Positions 59,094 to 64,000 of a stretch of DNA of 64,000 nucleotides are shown here, one piece after another (position 1 is the stretch's first letter; every line of letters starts with the position of its first letter). The position numbers and the translations under genes are program-made. The stretch is from Megaleporinus macrocephalus. Its lineage: Eukaryota > Chordata > Actinopteri > Characiformes > Anostomidae. The notes beneath the pieces were generated by a model that worked only from the letters and a program-made list of their open reading frames with translations, was not told where the DNA came from and searched no databases. Location of the stretch: assembly GCA_021613375.1 (NCBI GenBank), contig CM038709.1:41574656-41638655 (forward strand). Reading direction: 5' to 3'.

Positions 59094-59095
<2 letters not shown>
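58850..59095 (-). mobile_element. tRNA-like dispersed element (reverse)
   Basis: On the minus strand: AGTGGTCAGCACTGCCTTC head fragment, B-box-like GGTTGGATTCCCGGTC, TTCTCCCCGTGCTTGAG, GGTTTCCTCCCACAGTCC, CATGCATGTTAGG, and GGTGTACCCC. The A-box part of the head is replaced by (TA)n at 59,096. Confidence 0.75.

Positions 59096-59183
<88 letters not shown>
59096..59183. repeat. (TA)n microsatellite at the head of a tRNA-like element
   Basis: About 44 TA units starting at GACCACTATATA. Confidence 0.97.
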
Positions 59184-59186
<3 letters not shown>

Positions 59187-59861
59187 ATTGGGGGTGCTCT
59201 CTGACACCCTTTAGAATGTCAGGTGGTGCTGTCGATGTGGGAGGAGGGTCCCTGGTGTCCTGACGGCACTGTCAGTATGGAAGCACCAGATGGGCAGCTC
59301 TGCCTTACTCATCCTCTGCCTCGCTCATCCTTTGCCTTAGGCATGTGCACACCAGGCCCACCTCCCTCACCCTGCAAACCTAAGCCTGTGGTTGGGCGAG
59401 CAAAGAGATAAGACCAGCTCTCGTGCTGACTTTGCCTCTGGAGGCAGTCTGGAGCTCTGTACGACTCTATACACTATAGATGAGTTGTTACAGACTGTAG
59501 TGCAGTGTAGTCTGTGTTGAGTTGAGGTTCTCATTAGTTTGAATGAAGTTTCTGCCAAAGTTCATGTCACTACCAAACAATGCGTTTGTGGCTTGAGCAT
59601 GGACATATTAATTACATCATCAGTACACGCGTACTGCCTCCATGATTCGCTGCAGACCCCTCGCCCCGCGCACTCCGCCTTACCTTTACACAAAGTCACA
59701 CTTCCTGTTCTCCTAGTGCCTCATGATTAATGGTCCCTGTGGAAACCCAGAGGTGTGGAACACTCTGACATTCGCTCTCGCCGCGTCCTCCAAGCCGAGA
59801 CAGGGTGGCAGGTCGCCGTGACAAAGGCGTGTGTGTGTGCTGGGGTGTGTGCGGCCGGCTG

Positions 59862-59867
<6 letters not shown>
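59184..59867. other. No gene recognised
   Basis: GC-balanced single-copy DNA. Unrecognised 60-70-codon frames only. Confidence 0.4.

Positions 59868-59904
<37 letters not shown>
59868..59904. repeat. (TG)n microsatellite
   Basis: About 18 TG units. Confidence 0.96.
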
Positions 59905-59905
<1 letters not shown>

Positions 59906-60309
59906 AGAGGACAATAAATTTACTCCTTCTGATGGGAGAGAGCTTCAGCATTCCCAACACAATGTACATTAATTACACTTCTCTCAGAGATAGCAGAGTC
60001 AGGGTGCGTTGTAGAGCCTTTTCACTGCGTTTATCACTATTTAACACAATAACCAAAACATATTCTCCATAACAGCGTATCAGCAACCAGTCGCAGGAGC
60101 AATGGGCACAAAACATATTACCATGACAACTGAAAAGCTCATTTGAGTGCTTTTGATGTTGGTTGAACAGAGGCTTCTCCGAGCAGCAGATAAAGAGACT
60201 GATTCAATATTCTCTATATTGTACTACAATACCACTCTATCTCCTTTTCAGAGCCTGCACTCCATTCGCTTTAGCAGAAACCCCGACCTGGCCTTAGACT
60301 CACTGGCCA
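59905..60309. other. Single-copy DNA, possible regulatory
   Basis: TTACCATGACAAC at 60,118 resembles half of an X-box. GTACATTAATTACAC at 59,963 has homeodomain-type cores. No gene. Confidence 0.3.
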
Positions 60310-60545
60310 CTTTCTGAGCTTTAGCCTCCTTACAGGTCCACTATACAGGGGCACGATTACAGACTGTAGGCCATCTGTTGCTGCGCCATGCCAGCCCCTT
60401 CTCTACATCATTAATTATTGCTATGTATCTGACCACAGCACTGCTGTTGACCAGATATTCTTGTGGATCATTCTCAGCGCAGCAGTGACGCTGACCTGTC
60501 GGTGCCGGTGCAGCTGCAGTGTTTCTATTTTTTCTGTGTGTCAGT
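60310..60545 (-). mobile_element. Fragment of a common teleost non-autonomous repeat
   Basis: The reverse complement contains GCTGAGAATGATCCACAAGA and AGATGGCCTACAGTCTGTAA, the same family as 8591-8785. Confidence 0.5.
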
Positions 60546-60739
60546 ATCATTAGGTGGGAAGTGGTTCTCTAGGTTTCCAGGCTCTGCCATGATGTCCGTG
60601 CTGGGAATACCAAGCTGGACTCTTCTTATAGTGAACTGAAGACCTATAGTCGTTGGTGTGTGATGTAGTGCCGTGAAGTGTTATGCTTTTGTCCTCTCCT
60701 GTTAGGTTTTTCTCATTGTATATATATATATATATTTTT

Positions 60740-60931
60740 CTACCTCTTCCTCCTTTTCTCCCTCCATCTCTCTGTCTCACCCTCTTTCTTTCCCTGTCTC
60801 TTTCTCTCCTGCTCTAACACTTGCAATTTCCCTCTTTTTCTATCTTTTCTTCTCTTTTTTTCTTTCCCCCTCTCCTTTTCTCTCTCTCTCTCTTTATCTC
60901 TCTTTCACCTCTTCCTTCTTTCCCATCTCTC

Positions 60932-60968
<37 letters not shown>

Positions 60969-61360
60969 GTTCTCCCATCTCTCTTCCTTTTTCTCTCTCC
61001 CTCTCTCTCTCCCTTCTCTCTCTCCTCTCTTTTATTCTCTCTCTGTCTTTCTCTATCTCCCTCTCACCCCCTCTTTCCCTTCCATCTCTTTCCCATTTCT
61101 CTCTTTCTATTTCTCTTTCTCTCTCTCTCTTTCTCTCCTTGTAGCTCTCCCCTCTCACTTCCATTTTCTTTCTCCCTCTCTCTCTTTCTTTCTCTCCCTG
61201 TAGCTCTCCCGTCTCACTTCCTTTTTCTCTCTCCCTCTCTCCCTTTTCTCTCTCCCTCTCGTTCTTGTCACTTTCTCTCTATCTTCCTCTCTCCCCCTCC
61301 TTCTCTCCCATCTCTACTTTTTCTCTCTCCCTCACCTCTCTCTCCGTCTCATTCTCTCTC

Positions 61361-61417
<57 letters not shown>

Positions 61418-61789
61418 GCTCTCCCATCTCTCTTCCTTTTTCTCTCTCCCTCTCTCTCCCTTCTCTCTCTCCTCTCTCTCCTTTATTCTCTCTCTGTCTT
61501 TCTCTATCTCCCTCTCACCTCCTCTTTCTCTTCCATCTCTTTCCCATTTCTCTCTTTCTACCTCTCTTTCTCTCTCTCTCTTTCTCTCCTTGTAGCTCTC
61601 CCCTCTCACTTCCATTTTCTTTCTCCCTCTCTTTCTCTTTCTCTCCCTGTAGCTCTCCCGTCTCACTTCCTTTTTCTCTCTCCCTCTCTTTCCCTTTTCT
61701 CTCTCCCTCTCGCTCTTGTCTTTTTCTCTCCCCCTCCTTCTCTCCCATCTCTACTTTTTCTCTCTCTCTCACCTCTCTCTCTGTCTCGT

Positions 61790-61843
<54 letters not shown>

Positions 61844-61989
61844 GTAGTTCTCCCAACTCTCTTCCTTTTTCTCTCTCCCTCTCTCTCTCCCTTCTCTATC
61901 TCCTCTCTCTTTCTTGTCTTTCTCTCTCTATCTCCCTCTCTCCCCCTCCTTCTCTCCCATCTTTACTTTTTTTTCTCTCTCTATCTCGT

Positions 61990-62021
<32 letters not shown>

Positions 62022-62030
62022 ACCCCCCCC
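60740..62030. repeat. 1.3-kb polypyrimidine tract with about 450-bp higher-order repeat
   Basis: Nearly pure C/T on plus. The rare landmark CTGTAG lies at 60,964, 61,413 and 61,842; GTAGCTCTCCCCTC at 61,141 and 61,592; TAGCTCTCCCGTC at 61,201 and 61,650. So a unit of about 430-451 bp repeats nearly three times. Long frames (246 and 280 codons plus; 105-116 minus) are artefacts of the composition. Confidence 0.93.
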
Positions 62031-62270
62031 ACACACACATGCACACAGATTTGAACTTTCACAGTTCAGTTACAGATGGTTCACTACATTGTTCATATTC
62101 TTCATAACCCCCCCCACCTGCTGTTGCCATGACAACTAATTAGTATTTCTAGTGCTGTTGTTGAACTTGGCAGTGATGTCTTACAGCAGAAAGACTTCAG
62201 ATGCAGCCGCTCGGGATCAGGGCGAGAAACTGCTTCTCTGATCATCACCACCGTTCATTACTTTACAGAC
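62031..62270. promoter_or_regulatory. Candidate regulatory block with RFX X-box
   Basis: GTTGCCATGACAAC at 62,123-62,136 differs from the palindromic X-box in one base and is followed directly by TAATTAG. The DNA around it is single copy. Confidence 0.4.
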
Positions 62271-62271
62271 A

Positions 62272-62372
62272 GAATGTGTGTGTGTGTGTGAGTGTGTCTG
62301 AGTTTTATGTGTGTGTGCATGAGACAGAGAGAGAGTGTGTTTGTGTGTGTGAGTGTGTGTGTGTATTAGTCA
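62272..62372. repeat. Imperfect (GT)n microsatellite
   Basis: TG runs with TGAG, TTTTATG and a short (GA)n inside. Confidence 0.9.
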
Positions 62373-62744
62373 GATTTGACTAACTATGACTCTGTAGCAT
62401 CAATAGACGTTTAAATTGTGTACCAATGGTTATGTGGACTGATACTGGATCTGGTACTGGATCATACCAGACCATTACAGTACAGTCGTTGTGGGGGGCT
62501 GCGTTGGCTAGTGTGTTTGGGGGGGTATTGTGTCTGCAAACAAAGAAATAATAATTGAAGATGAGAACGAGACTAAGAGCAAGATGAAAAAGAGTATCAT
62601 TTAATTTAGAGTATGGTGACATTTACATGACAGGGAAACAGATAAGGGCACATGTTGTGTGGTAGACCTACAACACTCAGACGGCAATCAACAGGAGAAG
62701 CGTGGTGAGCAGTGCAGCGCACCCGTCATTCAGCTCAACTTCAT
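62373..62744. other. No gene recognised
   Basis: Single-copy DNA; G-runs at 62,492 and 62,519. Confidence 0.4.
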
Positions 62745-62966
62745 ATATCGCTGCTGACCAAAGAAAAACATGTATCACCATTTTTGTCACCATTTAAACA
62801 CGACAGCTGTTTCATGATAAATGGACCAATAGAAATGCTCCAAAATAGCTTGGAAGAATTTCTGGTTCCATTGACTTACATTAAGAAGTTAAGATTGTTT
62901 TGTATCCTCTCCTGTAAAGTTACCATTTTTTAGATACTGGTTTTTCTTTGGACAGCAATGACGATA
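62745..62966 (+). mobile_element. TIR element, near-complete copy 11
   Basis: Left TIR ATATCGCTGCTGACCAAAGA and right TIR TTTCTTTGGACAGCAATGAC are inverted repeats. Core GGACCAATAGAAATGCTCCA. Confidence 0.85.
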
Positions 62967-62993
62967 TACTGTATATATGTATTTATATATATA

Positions 62994-63237
62994 TATCGTC
63001 GCTGTCCAGTAGCAGAACAAGTATCTTTATTTTTGTTGATTTTGAGTTTTTTACATCATTTGAAGATGCCAATGGTCGTTTGCATTGTGTGAAAATTTCA
63101 TGATGAATGGACCAATAGAAATGCTCCAAAATAGCTTGAACCAAATTCTGGTTACATTGACTTACATTGAAAGTAAAGATTACTTTTGTGTTGCCATTTT
63201 TGAGATACTTGTTTTTCTTTAGACAACAACGATGATA
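62994..63237 (+). mobile_element. TIR element, near-complete copy 12, tandem with copy 11
   Basis: Left TIR ATCGTCGCTGTCCAGTAGCA, right TIR TTTCTTTAGACAACAACGAT; core identical to copy 11 over CCAATAGAAATGCTCCAAAA. Short (TA)n flank both ends (62,970-62,996 and 63,236-63,254). Confidence 0.85.
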
Positions 63238-63255
63238 TATATATATATATATAGG

Positions 63256-63415
63256 GTGATAGAGAAAGACAGAGCGAGAGAGGAGAGACAGGAGATAGAG
63301 GGGGAGAGAGAAAAAGAATAGAGAGAGGTGAGACAAAGAGAGAGGGAAAGAGAAAAAGGTGAGATAGAGGAGCGAGAGAGAGAGAGAGGCGAGAAAGAGG
63401 GGGAGAGGTAGAAAA
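63256..63415. repeat. (GA)-rich purine tract
   Basis: GAGAGA units with AAAAG and GGTGAGA interruptions, bounded by short TA runs. The minus-strand frames across it are low-complexity. Confidence 0.9.
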
Positions 63416-63424
63416 ATATATATA

Positions 63425-64000
63425 TATACATATTGCTCATTTTCTCAACATAATGCAGCACAACATGATGGTCAGTTTGTTGGGACTGTCGCTGAACCTG
63501 AACATGAGGTCATTGCTTATCATCACTATATTTTGTGTTATGTAATTACTATTACTATAACAACATTTTTGTATTTATTTAAATCAATTGTATGCCTGTA
63601 TTTGGCATCCTGCTGGCTACATTTAGCTGCAAATGTGAAGAAACCAAACACAAACGTATTACCAATGCTGCAAACAGCAATGTAAAATATGATGGCATCA
63701 GTTCCAGATTCATCTCCACAGGGGACGGTAATGCACCACCTACTGTGTATGGTCTGCGGAGGGATGGCAGCAAATGAGGCTCCAGTGCCACCCAGTCTCT
63801 TCTCCAAAAGTGTCCAGTGTGGATATTCTTGTTTGGACATATTTTTTTTTTCATGTTTTATTGTTCTTAGGTCAGGTTCAAGTTTCCCACTGAGGTTTTT
63901 TTTTATCCTTACTTATTAACCACTTTAATTTATATTTCTAGCTGAGGCTCAGAGCTTCAGTGTCAGATGGAAGCTATCTCTAATTAGTTTACATTCTTTC
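63425..64000. other. No gene recognised
   Basis: Overlapping 61-100-codon frames on both strands (63,538-63,919) have no known domain; AT-rich. Confidence 0.4.

Noticed and set aside
60678..62107. Two long plus-strand frames (246 and 280 codons) and minus-strand R/E-rich frames
   Set aside because: Products of the CT tract; (SL)n and (RE)n peptides reflect the repeat and several frames are open at once.

Overview
The window looks like a gene-poor, repeat-dense stretch of a ray-finned fish (teleost) nuclear genome. The reasons are an AT-rich background, long (TA)n, (CA)n and (CT)n microsatellites, remnants of Tc1-like transposons, a tRNA-derived SINE, a LINE ORF1 esterase fragment and several short repeats that I recognise as common in fish. 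I cannot fix the order or species. I found no intact protein-coding gene, rRNA gene, true tRNA gene or CRISPR array. Most long open frames here are artefacts of low-complexity DNA, or open at GTG or TTG, which means little in a vertebrate.

Layout. 0-6.6 kb: AT-rich DNA, a CpG-rich block with a short open segment, a possible enhancer with a duplicated octamer-like motif, a TIR element sitting in (TA)n, and a decayed LINE ORF1 joined to a retroposon 3' tail. 6.8-7.8 kb: the first of four arrays of one 20-bp minisatellite. 8.2-17 kb: nested Tc1-like fragments, several blocks that look conserved but non-coding, and a CpG cluster near 16 kb. 17.2-20.4 kb: a degenerate AT-rich satellite with a higher-order period of about 0.5-0.6 kb. 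20.4-31 kb: a hairpin enclosing microsatellites, a fragment resembling transposon-linked SWIM proteins, the second 20-bp array running into a tRNA-like dispersed element, a CpG cluster near 28.4 kb and a roughly 42-bp minisatellite. 31.2-34.4 kb: 3 kb of almost pure pyrimidine. 35-42 kb: SINEs, Tc1-like remnants and a solo LTR with a perfect 5-bp target duplication. 43.7-56 kb: arrays of the 42-bp, 20-bp and ACATTAC-type repeats. 56-64 kb: more TIR elements, a deleted Tc1 copy, a second pyrimidine tract and a possible RFX X-box.

How it fits together. Three things dominate: (1) a short TIR element of about 220-250 bp present in twelve copies, several bordered by (TA)n; (2) a tRNA-like dispersed element whose 5' head, matching a Pol III A box, has expanded into about 220 tandem units in four arrays, or is replaced by (TA)n in other copies; (3) three Tc1-like deletion derivatives that keep only the first codons of a transposase. 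The GC-richer single-copy blocks between repeats may be regulatory DNA of a neighbouring developmental gene or of a large intron. That is inference and needs cross-species alignment.
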